From: Nitrospinae bacterium RIFCSPLOWO2_12_FULL_45_22
GTDB lineage: Bacteria; 2-12-FULL-45-22
Assembly (NCBI GenBank): GCA_001803565.1
Contig: MHDQ01000011.1
Location: 1 to 33,602, forward strand
DNA: 33,602 nt
Reading direction: 5' to 3'
Every line of letters starts with the position of its first letter. The stretch's first letter is position 1. Both the position numbers and the translations under genes were made by a program. Positions 9,027-18,960 of this stretch are shown here, one piece after another. The notes under the pieces were generated by a model that saw only the letters and a list, made by a program, of their open reading frames with translations, had not been told where the DNA came from and did no database searches.

Positions 9027-11039
9027 ATGCCCCAACAAGACACGAAAAGAGCCGAAATGAACGGACCTCATGCAAGTCTCCTTACGGATCATGATGTCTA
9101 TCTCTTTAAAGAAGGGAGTCATTTTAGACTTTACGACAAACTGGGCTCCCACCCCGTGATCCTCGATGGAACCCAAGGCACCTACTTTGCTGTATGGGCC
9201 CCTAATGCCGAGAGTGTCTCCGTCATAGGGGGTTTTAACAATTGGGAACCAGAAAAAAACCGCTTAAAAGTAAGAGGGGATGAATCGGGCATATGGGAAG
9301 GTTTTTTCCCTGCTATAGAAAAAGGGACAACCTATAAATATCATATAATATCGCGATACAATAACTATAGGGTTGATAAAGGTGATCCCTATGCCTTTTA
9401 TTGGGAAACACCTCCTCAAACGGCTTCCATTGTATGGGACCTGGGTTATGAATGGAAAGATGATGAATGGATGAAAAACAGGCATAAATCCAATGCCCTT
9501 GATGCCCCCATTGCCATTTATGAAGTTCATCTCGGCTCGTGGAGGCGCGTTCCTGAAGAAGGAAACAGGTCTCTCACCTATAGAGAAATGGCACCTTATC
9601 TGACAGACTATGTCAAGGAGATGGGGTTTACCCATGTAGAGTTTTTGCCCATTATGGAGCATCCCTTCTATGGCTCATGGGGATATCAGACCATAGGTTA
9701 TTTTGCGCCCACCAGCAGGTATGGTTCCCCCCAGGATTTTATGTACCTGGTTAATTATCTGCATCAAAATGGGATAAGTGTTATTCTTGACTGGGTGCCC
9801 TCTCACTTTCCCTCTGACGAGCATGGACTTGCCTATTTTGACGGCACATATCTCTATGAGCATACCGACCCAAAGAAGGGATATCATCCAGAGTGGAATA
9901 GTTATATTTTTAATCATGGCAGGTATGAGATAATGGCATTTCTTATCAGTAGCGCCATTTTCTGGCTTGATAAATACCATATTGATGCCCTCAGGGTGGA
10001 TGCCGTAGCGTCAATGCTCTACCTTGACTATGCCAGGAAAGAGGGTGAGTGGATACCCAATAAATATGGTGGTAGGGAAAATATAGAAGCCATAACCTTT
10101 ATAAAAAGATTAAATGAAGCAATCTACGGAAGCTATCCTGATGTTCAGACTATAGCCGAAGAGTCAACAGCATGGCCCATGGTCTCGAGACCAGCATATG
10201 TTGGTGGCCTTGGTTTTGGTATGAAATGGAATATGGGATGGATGCACGACACCCTGGATTATTTTTCCACAGACCCTATTTACAGAAAGCATTATCATAA
10301 CCAGCTTACCTTTAGCATATGGTATTCTTTTTCAGAAAATTTTATCCTCCCCTTCTCTCACGATGAGGTGGTTTACGGAAAAAGTGCCCTCATAGGCAAA
10401 ATGCCCGGAGATGAGTGGCAGAGCACTGCCAATTTGAGGCTTTTATATGGATATATGTATGGCCATCCGGGGAAAAAACTCCTATTTATGGGAGGGGAAT
10501 TTAGCCAATGGAGAGAGTGGAATCACGATGAGAGTTTGGAATGGCATGTCCTCCAATATCCCTTTCATCAAGGAATACAAAGATGGCTCAGAGACCTAAA
10601 CCACTTCTATCGAACCGAGCCGGCGCTGTATGAATTGGATTTCTCAATGGAGGGTTTTGAATGGATAGACTTTTGTGACTGGGAACATAGCATCATAAGC
10701 TTTTTAAGAAAAGGGAAAGACCCCCGTAGCATAATCCTTGTTGTTTGCAACCTCACACCGGTTCCAAGGCATAACTACCGAGTTGGGGTGCCGCTGGGCG
10801 ACTTCTGGAGAGAAGTTCTAAATAGCGATGCTAAAATATATGAAGGAAGCGGCCAGGGAAACTTTGGTGGTGTTGAGGCAACTCCCATACCAGCTCATGG
10901 AAGACACCACTCCCTGTCTTTGACCCTACCTCCCTTAAGTGTCTTATTCTTTAAAAATAAAGAAAGTTGCCTCGTGAGACCTATCCCCACCCCAAGGGAC
11001 GGGGTATTACGGCCTCACGAAAAGACGGCAACTTTCTAA
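8943..11039 (+). CDS. glgB: 1,4-alpha-glucan branching enzyme (ORF as called; native start probably ATG 9027 or 9057)
   Basis: CBM48 [22 protein letters not shown]13 motifs [35 protein letters not shown]. Confidence 0.95.
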   Translation: MEDYPKTLLEFAERFATEKACVEYVGLTMPQQDTKRAEMNGPHASLLTDHDVYLFKEGSHFRLYDKLGSHPVILDGTQGTYFAVWAPNAESVSVIGGFNNWEPEKNRLKVRGDESGIWEGFFPAIEKGTTYKYHIISRYNNYRVDKGDPYAFYWETPPQTASIVWDLGYEWKDDEWMKNRHKSNALDAPIAIYEVHLGSWRRVPEEGNRSLTYREMAPYLTDYVKEMGFTHVEFLPIMEHPFYGSWGYQTIGYFAPTSRYGSPQDFMYLVNYLHQNGISVILDWVPSHFPSDEHGLAYFDGTYLYEHTDPKKGYHPEWNSYIFNHGRYEIMAFLISSAIFWLDKYHIDALRVDAVASMLYLDYARKEGEWIPNKYGGRENIEAITFIKRLNEAIYGSYPDVQTIAEESTAWPMVSRPAYVGGLGFGMKWNMGWMHDTLDYFSTDPIYRKHYHNQLTFSIWYSFSENFILPFSHDEVVYGKSALIGKMPGDEWQSTANLRLLYGYMYGHPGKKLLFMGGEFSQWREWNHDESLEWHVLQYPFHQGIQRWLRDLNHFYRTEPALYELDFSMEGFEWIDFCDWEHSIISFLRKGKDPRSIILVVCNLTPVPRHNYRVGVPLGDFWREVLNSDAKIYEGSGQGNFGGVEATPIPAHGRHHSLSLTLPPLSVLFFKNKESCLVRPIPTPRDGVLRPHEKTATF
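10961..11037. repeat. REP-like palindrome R1 overlapping the 3' end of glgB
   Basis: AGAAAGTTGCC (10961-10971)/GGCAACTTTCT (11027-11037), TCGTGAG/CTCACGA, inner CCCC...GGGG. Confidence 0.7.
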
Positions 11040-11097
11040 AAAGGCTAATCGTGCAGAAGATAGTGTTATGCCCTGGTAACATATTTTTTTTGAGAGG

Positions 11098-11146
11098 ATG
11101 CCATTCCTCCCCGCCGCAAGCAACGGGGTATCCTGGCATATTCTCA
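11098..11146. repeat. REP-like palindrome R2 abutting the malQ start
   Basis: ATGCCA (11098-11103)...CCCCG...CGGGG...TGGCAT (11134-11139); right flank GGGGTATCCTGGCATATTCTCATGAAAAGA resembles R1 GGGGTATTACGGCCTCACGAAAAGA. Confidence 0.6.
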
Positions 11147-12675
11147 TGAAAAGAAGAGCGAGCGGTATCCTGCTACATATCACCTCCCTCCCTTCACCTT
11201 ACGGGATAGGCGATCTCGGACCGCAAGCGTACCGCTTTACGGATTTTCTTGCGGAGACCCAGCAGGGATTCTGGCAGATTCTTCCCCTAAATCCAACCAG
11301 AATCGAGTTTGGCAATTCACCCTATAGCAGCCCCTCAGCCTTTGCCGGGAATCCGCTACTCATCAGTCCCCTACTCCTCGCAGAAGACGGTCTCTTATCT
11401 AAGGCGGAGATCAAAGAACCCCCTCCCCTTCCTGGGAATCGGGTTGATTACCCGTCCGTCATCAAATATAAAGAGGAACTCTTCCAGAAGGCCTATACAA
11501 ACTTTAAAGATAAAAGGAAAGAGGATGACGAATTTGAGCGCTTCTGCAAGGAAAACGACTACTGGCTCGAGGAGTATGCCCTTTTTTTAGTATTAAAGGA
11601 GCATTTTAAGAAAAAAATTTGGCATAGATGGCCCCGATTACTAAGGGACCGGGATTCAAAGGAGCTATCCCAATGGAAGGAAAGGCTGAGGAGCCAGATA
11701 GAGCGGGAAAAACTCCTCCAGTATCTCTTCTTTAAACAGTGGTTTCTCCTTAAAGCATGCTGCAACCGCAAAGGCATCCAGATAATTGGTGATATCCCCA
11801 TATATGTCAGTTACGACAGCGCTGATGTCTGGTCAAATCCTGATCTCTTCAAGTTAGATGAAGAAAAGAGGCCCCTCGTTGTTGCTGGAGTCCCTCCCGA
11901 TTACTTCAGTTCTACAGGACAACTCTGGGAAAATCCTATCTATCACTGGGAGGTCTTAAAAGAGAGGGGATACGACTGGTGGATAAGGCGCGTGGCCCAT
12001 AACCTGATGCTCTTTGACATCGCCCGATTAGACCACTTCAGGGGCTTTGCGGATTACTGGGAGATACCAGCAACGGAACCGAACGCCATAAAAGGGAGAT
12101 GGGAGAAAGGGCCGGGAGATGACTTTTTCAACGCCCTCCAGAAATACTTTCCCTCCCTCCCTTTTATCGCCGAGGACCTGGGAATAATTACAGACGAAGT
12201 TCATGAATTGCGCGACCGCTTTGGATTTCCTGGTATGCGTATACTCCAGTTTGCCTTTGCAGACGACTCTCCGACACATCCCTATAAACCCATCAACTAC
12301 ATCGAAAACTGTGCCGCCTATACCGGGACGCATGACAACGATACCTTTATAGGCTGGCTTTATGGAAGCAAGGACTATTCTGCCAGGAAGCCCGAGGCCG
12401 TCTGCCGGGAGAGGGAAAACGCTTTACGTTACCTGGGGTATAAAGGTAAAGAGAGAAAAGATATCCATTGGGAGTTTATCCGCCTACTGATGGCCTCCAG
12501 GGCTAACCTGGTCATGTTCCCTATGCAGGACCTACTAGGTCTGGGTGAGGAAGCAAGGATGAATCGCCCGGGAGAGGCTGAAGGGAATTGGGAGTGGCGG
12601 CTCATGCCCGAACAGTTAAGCCCTTCTCTGAGAAAAAAACTCTCGGAAATGACTGAAGTTTATGGAAGGCTATGA
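11146..12675 (+). CDS. malQ: 4-alpha-glucanotransferase (ORF track start 11098 lies in the R2 hairpin)
   Basis: MKRRASGILLHITSLPSPYGIGDLGPQAYRFTDFL...QILPLNPT...GDIPIYVSYDSADVWSNPDLF...RLDHFRGFADYWEIP...AEDLGIITDEV...TGTHDNDT. Confidence 0.95.
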   Translation: MKRRASGILLHITSLPSPYGIGDLGPQAYRFTDFLAETQQGFWQILPLNPTRIEFGNSPYSSPSAFAGNPLLISPLLLAEDGLLSKAEIKEPPPLPGNRVDYPSVIKYKEELFQKAYTNFKDKRKEDDEFERFCKENDYWLEEYALFLVLKEHFKKKIWHRWPRLLRDRDSKELSQWKERLRSQIEREKLLQYLFFKQWFLLKACCNRKGIQIIGDIPIYVSYDSADVWSNPDLFKLDEEKRPLVVAGVPPDYFSSTGQLWENPIYHWEVLKERGYDWWIRRVAHNLMLFDIARLDHFRGFADYWEIPATEPNAIKGRWEKGPGDDFFNALQKYFPSLPFIAEDLGIITDEVHELRDRFGFPGMRILQFAFADDSPTHPYKPINYIENCAAYTGTHDNDTFIGWLYGSKDYSARKPEAVCRERENALRYLGYKGKERKDIHWEFIRLLMASRANLVMFPMQDLLGLGEEARMNRPGEAEGNWEWRLMPEQLSPSLRKKLSEMTEVYGRL

Positions 12676-12858
12676 TCCCATTGCCCTTAGCCTAGCGCCC
12701 ATCGCCCAGGATGCCTCTTGCCTCATCCAAAAGATATTGCGATAACCCCTTTCTGCTTCTACGGCTATAAAAGAGAAAGGGGACTCACCTCCCTTTACCG
12801 TCCTTAACTGATCCAAATTTATACCTTCCTTTGCTAATCCTATTACCGGGAATGACAC
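12670..12858 (-). pseudogene. Possible remnant of a PfkB-type carbohydrate kinase
   Basis: MSFPVIGLAKEGINLDQLRTVKGGESPFSFIAVEAERGYRNIFWMRQ resembles the KEGI(D/N)...G..TPFSF..V....G.R.I PfkB segment; no intact gene around it. Confidence 0.35.
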
Positions 12859-12944
12859 CGATCGCTCCTTGAAAACCGCTAGTAACTGTGTTAATTATTA
12901 ACTCTGGATTAAGATGGCGTGGTAAAAAGGTTAATTTCCTTTTT

Positions 12945-13002
12945 GGACGCAGATAAGCGCAGATTTTTAGAAGAGTAAGCCGTGAGGAGTGGCGAATCTG
13001 CG
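12945..13002. repeat. Repeat fragment E10 (GGACGCAGATAAGCGCAGATT ... AATCTGCG)
   Basis: Tandem CGCAGAT units with a short inverted AATCTGCG; runs into the called lnt start. Confidence 0.5.
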
Positions 13003-14593
13003 GCCTAAATATAATTTAACGATGCGAATACGAGATATAGTCTTAGCCGCCATAACCGGGATAATATTAGTCCTTCTTTTCCCTAAATTCAATAGGGAGC
13101 TTTTAGCCTGGGTAGCGCTAATTCCTTTACTTTATGCATTATGGGACAAGCCAGTTGTCCAGTCTTTCTGGTTGGGTTGGTTAGCCGGGGTCATCTATTT
13201 CGGAGGGGTTCTATATTGGGTCACCAATACCATGGTGAATTATGGCGGGTTACCCATCGTGATTAGCTTCCTGCTTTTACTCCTCCTGGTAACCTATTTA
13301 GGGCTTTATGTAGCTCTATTTAGCTTGTTACTGAATTTTTTGGTCCGTAGGATATTGCTCTTCTATGCTATTCTTCCACCCTTCCTTTGGACTTCGTTGG
13401 AGCTGATAAGGGCACATTTTCTCACAGGTTTTCCCTGGGCTAGTTTAGGTTACAGTCAGTTCTTAACCCTACCTATCATCCAGATAGCCGATATTACCGG
13501 GGTGTATGGGGTATCTTTCTTGATTGTCTGGATCAATGCGGCCCTGGCGGCCCTGGTAATTGGGTTAAAAGAGAAGCAATTGTCAGTTCCCCGGGCACTG
13601 TTCCTGGGGCTAGCACCCCTTTTGGTATTGCTCTCAGCCCTGGTTTATGGACAATGGACGATAGGGCAATACCCTCTTCCAGGGGGCAGAGATAAGGGGA
13701 TAAAGGTCGCTATTATTCAGGGCAATATTGAGCAGGATGCCAAATGGGACCCGGCATATCAGGATCAGGTGGTTAATATTTATGAAGGGTTGAGCCTGGC
13801 TTGTTCAACGGCTCAGCCCCACCTTATTGTCTGGCCAGAGACCGCCACGCCATTTTTTTATCAGTCGGATACTAAGTATGCCCCTGAGATGGTTGCTATC
13901 GCCCGTCAAAGCCGTAGTTATTTACTTTTTGGCAGCCCCGCTTATCAGACTGCTGGCAAGGTGATAAAGATGTTTAATCGGGCCTATCTCCTCGCACCCC
14001 AGCAAGGGCTACTAGCGCAGTATGATAAGATTCATCTGGTGCCTTTTGGCGAATATGTGCCTGTGAAAAAGCTCCTACCGTTTGTCCAGAAGATGGTAGA
14101 GGGCATAGGCGATTTTTATAGCGGACAGGAGTTCACGGTTATGGCTATCCCCCAGGGTAGATTCAGTGTCCTAATTTGTTTCGAGATCATCTTCCCTGAT
14201 CTGGTACGCCAGTTCGTAAAGAGGGGGGCGCAGTTTTTGGCTAATATAACTAATGATGCCTGGTTTGGCCGCAGTGCAGCTTCTTATCAGCATATATCTA
14301 TAGGGAGCTTCAGGGCCGTCGAGAACCGGGTCTGTATTGTTCGGGCAGCTAATACCGGCATATCGGCTATCATAGACCCTTTAGGTAGGATTGGTAATGC
14401 CACTGAACTCTTTGTTCAGACTATGATCCAGGGGACTATATGGCCCAAAGGTAATACTACAACTTTTTATACTGCTTATGGTGATGTATTCGCTTATCTA
14501 TGCACCATTATAGTAGCTATTGCCTTAATTGCAAAAGCCATTAAAATAAGAAGCAGTGTTTTAATAGTTCAGCCACGAAGTGACACGAAGTAA
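12989..14593 (+). CDS. lnt: Apolipoprotein N-acyltransferase (alternative start ATG 13022)
   Basis: FLTGFPWASLGYSQF, VIWPETATPFF, DKIHLVPFGEYVP, LICFEIIFPDLVRQ, NITNDAWFGRSAASYQH. Confidence 0.93.
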   Translation: MANLRPKYNLTMRIRDIVLAAITGIILVLLFPKFNRELLAWVALIPLLYALWDKPVVQSFWLGWLAGVIYFGGVLYWVTNTMVNYGGLPIVISFLLLLLLVTYLGLYVALFSLLLNFLVRRILLFYAILPPFLWTSLELIRAHFLTGFPWASLGYSQFLTLPIIQIADITGVYGVSFLIVWINAALAALVIGLKEKQLSVPRALFLGLAPLLVLLSALVYGQWTIGQYPLPGGRDKGIKVAIIQGNIEQDAKWDPAYQDQVVNIYEGLSLACSTAQPHLIVWPETATPFFYQSDTKYAPEMVAIARQSRSYLLFGSPAYQTAGKVIKMFNRAYLLAPQQGLLAQYDKIHLVPFGEYVPVKKLLPFVQKMVEGIGDFYSGQEFTVMAIPQGRFSVLICFEIIFPDLVRQFVKRGAQFLANITNDAWFGRSAASYQHISIGSFRAVENRVCIVRAANTGISAIIDPLGRIGNATELFVQTMIQGTIWPKGNTTTFYTAYGDVFAYLCTIIVAIALIAKAIKIRSSVLIVQPRSDTK

Positions 14594-14784
14594 TTGCTGA
14601 ATATCTTGTGGGGAATTAATATCACCGCAGAAACGCAAAGAACGCAAAGAGGTTATTGGGTCATTGGGTGACTACGTTATTGCGCCATTACTTAATAACC
14701 CAATAACCCAATAACGTAATGACCTATTGGGGGTCTTTGCGGCTCTGCGGTTTAATGGTATTTTCCACAACTTATTGAATAATT
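14567..14784. repeat. Long imperfect inverted-repeat element E3
   Basis: Left GTTCAGCCACGAAGTGACACGAAGTAATTGCTGAATATCTTGTGG...ACCGCAGAAACGCAAAGAACGCAAAGA; right ...GTCTTTGCGGCTCTGCGGTTTAATGG...CCACAACTTATTGAATAATT; inner GGTTATTGGGTCATTGGG/CCCAATAACCCAATAACG. Confidence 0.8.
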
Positions 14785-14870
14785 ACGACACGAGTGGTCG
14801 CTAAAAAACTAATAAGCCTTCATCCGTCAGCAACAAGACGCTGAACAATTAACCTAGGAGAGGAGAAGAT

Positions 14871-15969
14871 ATGTTAGAAGATTTGAGTAAAAGGCTTTTT
14901 CCGTTAAAAGACAAATTAGAGGACTTGCGGGACTGTCTTTGACCTGGGAGGTAAGCAGATAGAGATAGATAAACTCAACCAGAAAATCTCCCGGTCGGAT
15001 TTTTGGATAGATAATGCACAGGCCCAGATAACCCTTAAGCAAAGGGCTGTCCTCTCAGATACTGTAGGGCAATGGGAAAATTTGGCTAAGCAACTAGAAG
15101 AGTGCCAGCTCATGATAGAACTAGCCCAGGAAGAAGGGGATTTGTCCTTAGGACTGGAGCTAGAGGAGGGAATCGGAACTTTAGAAAAAAAAGTACAAGA
15201 GATGGAGTTGGAAACTCTCCTGCCAGGGCCGCAAGACCTCAACAATGCAATCCTCTCTATCCATCCCGGCGCCGGAGGGACAGAATCGCAGGACTGGGCA
15301 GAGATCCTTTATTATATGTATTTGAAGTGGGCGGAAAAGAGGGGTTTTAAACTCGAGATTATTGACTGGCAGAACGGTGAGGAAGCGGGGATCAAAAGCG
15401 CCACTTTTTCTATTGCCGGTAGATATGCCTATGGATATCTTAAAGGCGAGACCGGCGTTCATCGCCTGGTGCGTATTTCCCCCTTTGATTTTAACCGGAG
15501 ACGTCATACTTCCTTTGCTTCAGTATTTGTCTATCCCGAGATAGATGAAGAAATAAAGATTGAGGTAGACGAGACGGACCTGCGGGTGGATACATTCAGG
15601 TCCAGCGGTGCAGGTGGGCAGCATGTTAATGTAACAGATTCGGCTGTAAGGATAACCCATCTCCCTACCGGGATTGTGGTTCAGTGCCAGAATGAGCGCT
15701 CCCAGCACAAGAATAAGGCTATGGCTATGAAGGTCTTACGGGCCAGACTCTACCAACTGGAGTTACGCAAGCAGACCGAGCAGATGGAGGAGAGGCATAA
15801 AAATAAGAAAGAAATTGCCTGGGGTAATCAGATCAGGTCTTATATCCTCTACCCCTATCGCCTGGTAAAAGACCACCGCACCGGTTTAGAAAAAGGGGAT
15901 GTAGATAAGGTCTTGAATGGTGAAATTAATGACTTTATTGAGGCATATCTGAAAAAGAGACTACCTTGA
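14871..15969 (+). CDS. prfB: Peptide chain release factor 2, programmed +1 frameshift at CTT TGA C
   Basis: ATG 14871 MLEDLSKRLFPLKDKLEDLRDCL then CTT TGA (TGA 14940-14942). +1 frame from GAC 14941: DLGGKQIEIDKLNQKISRSDFW... to 15969, with RSSGAGGQHVN GGQ motif. Confidence 0.95.
14940..14942 (+). promoter_or_regulatory. prfB: prfB autoregulatory frameshift site (in-frame UGA)
   Basis: CGGGAC TGT CTT TGA C, same layout as canonical AGGGGG TAT CTT TGA C. Confidence 0.9.
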
Positions 15970-16020
15970 CGCTGAGGGGCAATTTGATTATACTGGTCAC
16001 TGATTATTTAAACTGATTAT

Positions 16021-16224
16021 TTAATTTGACATTGTTACATTAGGTAGATAAATCCTAATTTCGAAATTTTAAATCCTAAACAAATTCAAATGACCAAAAT
16101 TCAAAAGTTTAAAATGGTTTTGACATTTGGATTTAGGATTTTGATATTGTTTAGGGTTTAGTGCTTGGGATTTAGAGTTTGTTAAGCCGGGTTGCTCTCA
16201 GTAAATGTGACAATGTCAAGTTAA
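16021..16224. repeat. Inverted-repeat element E4 (AAATCCTAAA/TTTAGGATTT core)
   Basis: Left TTAATTTGACATTGTTACATT; right AATGTGACAATGTCAAGTTAA (19/21 complementary). Core AAATCCTAATTTCGAAATTTTAAATCCTAAACAAATTCAAATG...TTTGGATTTAGGATTTTGATATTGTTTAGGGTTTAGTGC. Confidence 0.85.
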
Positions 16225-16237
16225 GAGGGGGATATTA

Positions 16238-17722
16238 GTGGAGGAAAGCAACGTCCTGATTTCTCAACGTATAGAGAAGCTCAAGGAATTAAAAGGAGCG
16301 GGTATAAACCCCTACCCTAATAGATATAAGGTAACTGACTCTATTCAGGAAATGATTGAGAAATATGGTCCTCTTAACCAGCAAGAGCTTGAAGGGCAAA
16401 AAGATAATCACTGCCTGGCAGGTAGAATCATGAGCAAACGGGAGCATGGCCGTACCTCGTTCTGCCATATCCAGGATGGTAGTGGTAGGATTCAGATCTA
16501 TGTCAGGAAGGAGGATTTGGGAGAAAAGCAATTCGACATTTTCTCAAAGTTTGATGTTGGCGATTTTATTGGGGTAAAAGGCCCTATCTTTAAGACCAGG
16601 ACCGGCGAGTTGACTCAGTGGGCGAATGATATTACTCTCTTGTCCAAGTCTTTACGTCCCTTACCGGAAAAATGGCATGGATTAAAGGATATTGAAATTC
16701 GCTACCGCCAGAGGTATGTGGACCTCTTGATGAATCCTCAAGTTAAAAAGGTATTTCTGATCCGTAGTCGAATCATCCAAACGATCAGGGATTTTTTCAA
16801 TAAAAGAGGCTTCATAGAAGTAGAAACGCCTATGATGCAGCCCATTCCTGGTGGGGCATTAGCCCGGCCTTTCGTTACCCATCATAATGCATTAGATATG
16901 GACCTTTACCTTAGAGTAGCCCCAGAACTCTATCTGAAGAAGCTAATTGTGGGTGGCATGGAGAGGGTATATGAGATCAATAAAAACTTCCGTAATGAAG
17001 GACTCTCACGGGAACATAACCCCGAATTTACTATGTTAGAATTTTATATGGCCTATGCTGATTATAATGATCTTATGGTCCTAACCGAAGAATTACTATC
17101 GGGCTTAGCCCACCAAACCATGGGAAGCCTACGGATAAAGTTCAATGAACAAGAGATTGATTTTACTACTCCCTGGCTTAAGTTAAGTTTCTATCAGGCC
17201 CTTAGAGAAGTGGGCCAGGTAGACCCAGAGGTTTTACAAGAACGGGATGCGGCTTATAGATTCGCCGAGAATTTATCTCTCCATGTTCGTCCGGGCGATA
17301 ATCATGGCCAGATATTGGATAAGATCTTTGCCGAAATCGTGGAGCCCAAATTAATCCAACCTACTTTTATCCTGGATTATCCTAAAGAACTCTCCCCACT
17401 CTCTAAGTCTAAGGAAGACGATCCTAACCTGGTAGAGAGGTTCGAGTTCTTTATAGCGGGGAAAGAGATTGCCAATGCCTATACGGAATTAAATGACCCT
17501 CTTGACCAGAAGGAGAGGTTTATAACCCAGGCCCAGTCCCGGGAGTATGAATATGAAGAGTGCTTATGGATGGATAAAGATTTTATCTGGGCCTTAGAAT
17601 ACGGTATGCCCCCTACAGCGGGTGAAGGGATAGGGATTGATAGGCTGGTGATGGTCTTTACTGATTCTCCTTCAATCAAAGATGTAATCCTTTTCCCACA
17701 ATTGAAACTTGAAACTCCATAA
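16238..17722 (+). CDS. lysS: Lysyl-tRNA synthetase, class II
   Basis: [78 protein letters not shown]. Confidence 0.97.
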   Translation: MEESNVLISQRIEKLKELKGAGINPYPNRYKVTDSIQEMIEKYGPLNQQELEGQKDNHCLAGRIMSKREHGRTSFCHIQDGSGRIQIYVRKEDLGEKQFDIFSKFDVGDFIGVKGPIFKTRTGELTQWANDITLLSKSLRPLPEKWHGLKDIEIRYRQRYVDLLMNPQVKKVFLIRSRIIQTIRDFFNKRGFIEVETPMMQPIPGGALARPFVTHHNALDMDLYLRVAPELYLKKLIVGGMERVYEINKNFRNEGLSREHNPEFTMLEFYMAYADYNDLMVLTEELLSGLAHQTMGSLRIKFNEQEIDFTTPWLKLSFYQALREVGQVDPEVLQERDAAYRFAENLSLHVRPGDNHGQILDKIFAEIVEPKLIQPTFILDYPKELSPLSKSKEDDPNLVERFEFFIAGKEIANAYTELNDPLDQKERFITQAQSREYEYEECLWMDKDFIWALEYGMPPTAGEGIGIDRLVMVFTDSPSIKDVILFPQLKLETP

Positions 17723-17730
17723 TTTAGGTT

Positions 17731-18960
17731 ATGCCTTACGAGCTGGATATAGGCCTTAGATACTTGAAGGCCAGAAGAAAACAGACTTTTATTTCCCTCA
17801 TTACCTGGATCTCTATTGCGGGGGTAACAGTAGGGGTAATGGCCTTGATCATTGTCCTGGCAGTAATGGCTGGGTTTGAGGAAGATTTGCGCAATAAGAT
17901 CCTGGGTACTAATTCCCATATTGTTATCTTAGAGCCTGGCAGCCCCGGCATGGCCCAATATCAAGGGGCCATTGATAAGGTGGAAAAGGTAGATCACGTC
18001 ATATCGGCTACCCCCTTCATTTATAGTCAGGCTATGCTCACCAGCACTGGCAGTGTTTCCGGAGTAGTTATTCGGGGAATAGACCCTTTACGGGAGGCCA
18101 GGGTTACTAATCTGGCAGAGAATTTAAAAGAAGGGTCTCTAACCGACCTTGAGAAAAACAATGGCGTAGGTGGAGGGGTAATCATAGGCCAGGAGTTAGC
18201 CCGTAATCTTGGGATATCTTTGGGGGAAGAGATTACCATCATATCACCTCTAGGGAAAATGACCCCCATAGGCATGGTGCCTCGAATGAAGAAGTTTTGG
18301 GTGGCAGGTATTTTTGATTCCGGTATGTATGAATATGATACTGGTTTAGCTTTTATCTCCTTGAAAAATGCCCAAAATTTCTTTAACATGGGAGATAGGG
18401 TAACGGGTATCGAAGTAAAAGTGGATGATATCTACAAGGCAGATAAAATAGCCAATAATATCCAAAAACTCTTAGGGGTACCTTATTGGGTCAGGGACTG
18501 GATGGAGATGAATAAAAACTTATTTTCTGCCCTAAAATTGGAGAAGGTGGTAATGTTTGTAATCTTAACCCTGATTGTCTTAGTGGCCGCCTTCAATATT
18601 ATCAGCACCTTAATTATGGTGGTTATGGAAAAGGGGAAAGATATAGCTATCCTGAAATCTATGGGCGCTACCAATAAAAGTATCATGAAAATCTTTATGC
18701 TGGAAGGTATAATAATTGGTGTAGCCGGGACTATTATCGGTGTCATAGGCGGTTATTTGGTATGCCACTTATTGGAAACTTACCATTTCATTAAACTCCC
18801 TAGTGATGTATATTATTTAGATACTCTTCCGGTAAAGATGGAAGGGGGGGATTTCCTGGTAGTAGCCTTAGCGGCTATTACTATAAGCTTCTTAGCTACT
18901 CTTTACCCTTCCTGGAATGCGGCCAGACTTAATCCAGTAGAGGCTATCCGGTATGAATAG
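17731..18960 (+). CDS. lolE: Lipoprotein-releasing ABC transporter permease (LolC/LolE)
   Basis: MPYELDIGLRYLKARRKQTFISLITWISIAGVTVGVMALIIVLAVMAGFEEDLRNKILG; C-terminal YPSWNAARLNPVEAIRYE. Confidence 0.92.
   Translation: MPYELDIGLRYLKARRKQTFISLITWISIAGVTVGVMALIIVLAVMAGFEEDLRNKILGTNSHIVILEPGSPGMAQYQGAIDKVEKVDHVISATPFIYSQAMLTSTGSVSGVVIRGIDPLREARVTNLAENLKEGSLTDLEKNNGVGGGVIIGQELARNLGISLGEEITIISPLGKMTPIGMVPRMKKFWVAGIFDSGMYEYDTGLAFISLKNAQNFFNMGDRVTGIEVKVDDIYKADKIANNIQKLLGVPYWVRDWMEMNKNLFSALKLEKVVMFVILTLIVLVAAFNIISTLIMVVMEKGKDIAILKSMGATNKSIMKIFMLEGIIIGVAGTIIGVIGGYLVCHLLETYHFIKLPSDVYYLDTLPVKMEGGDFLVVALAAITISFLATLYPSWNAARLNPVEAIRYE

Noticed and set aside
14620-14750. CRISPR array suspected from repeated CGCAAAG/AATAACCCAATAACC units
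   Set aside because: Units are ~9-13 nt, arranged as inverted repeats, with no spacers and no cas genes.
15082-15969. 295-aa ORF taken as complete RF2
   Set aside because: It is the post-frameshift part; the true start is ATG 14871.
16042-16200. Divergent promoter/regulatory array suspected from AT-rich AAATCCTAAA motifs
   Set aside because: The palindromic layout with element-like tips fits a repeat element better; no promoter can be assigned confidently.
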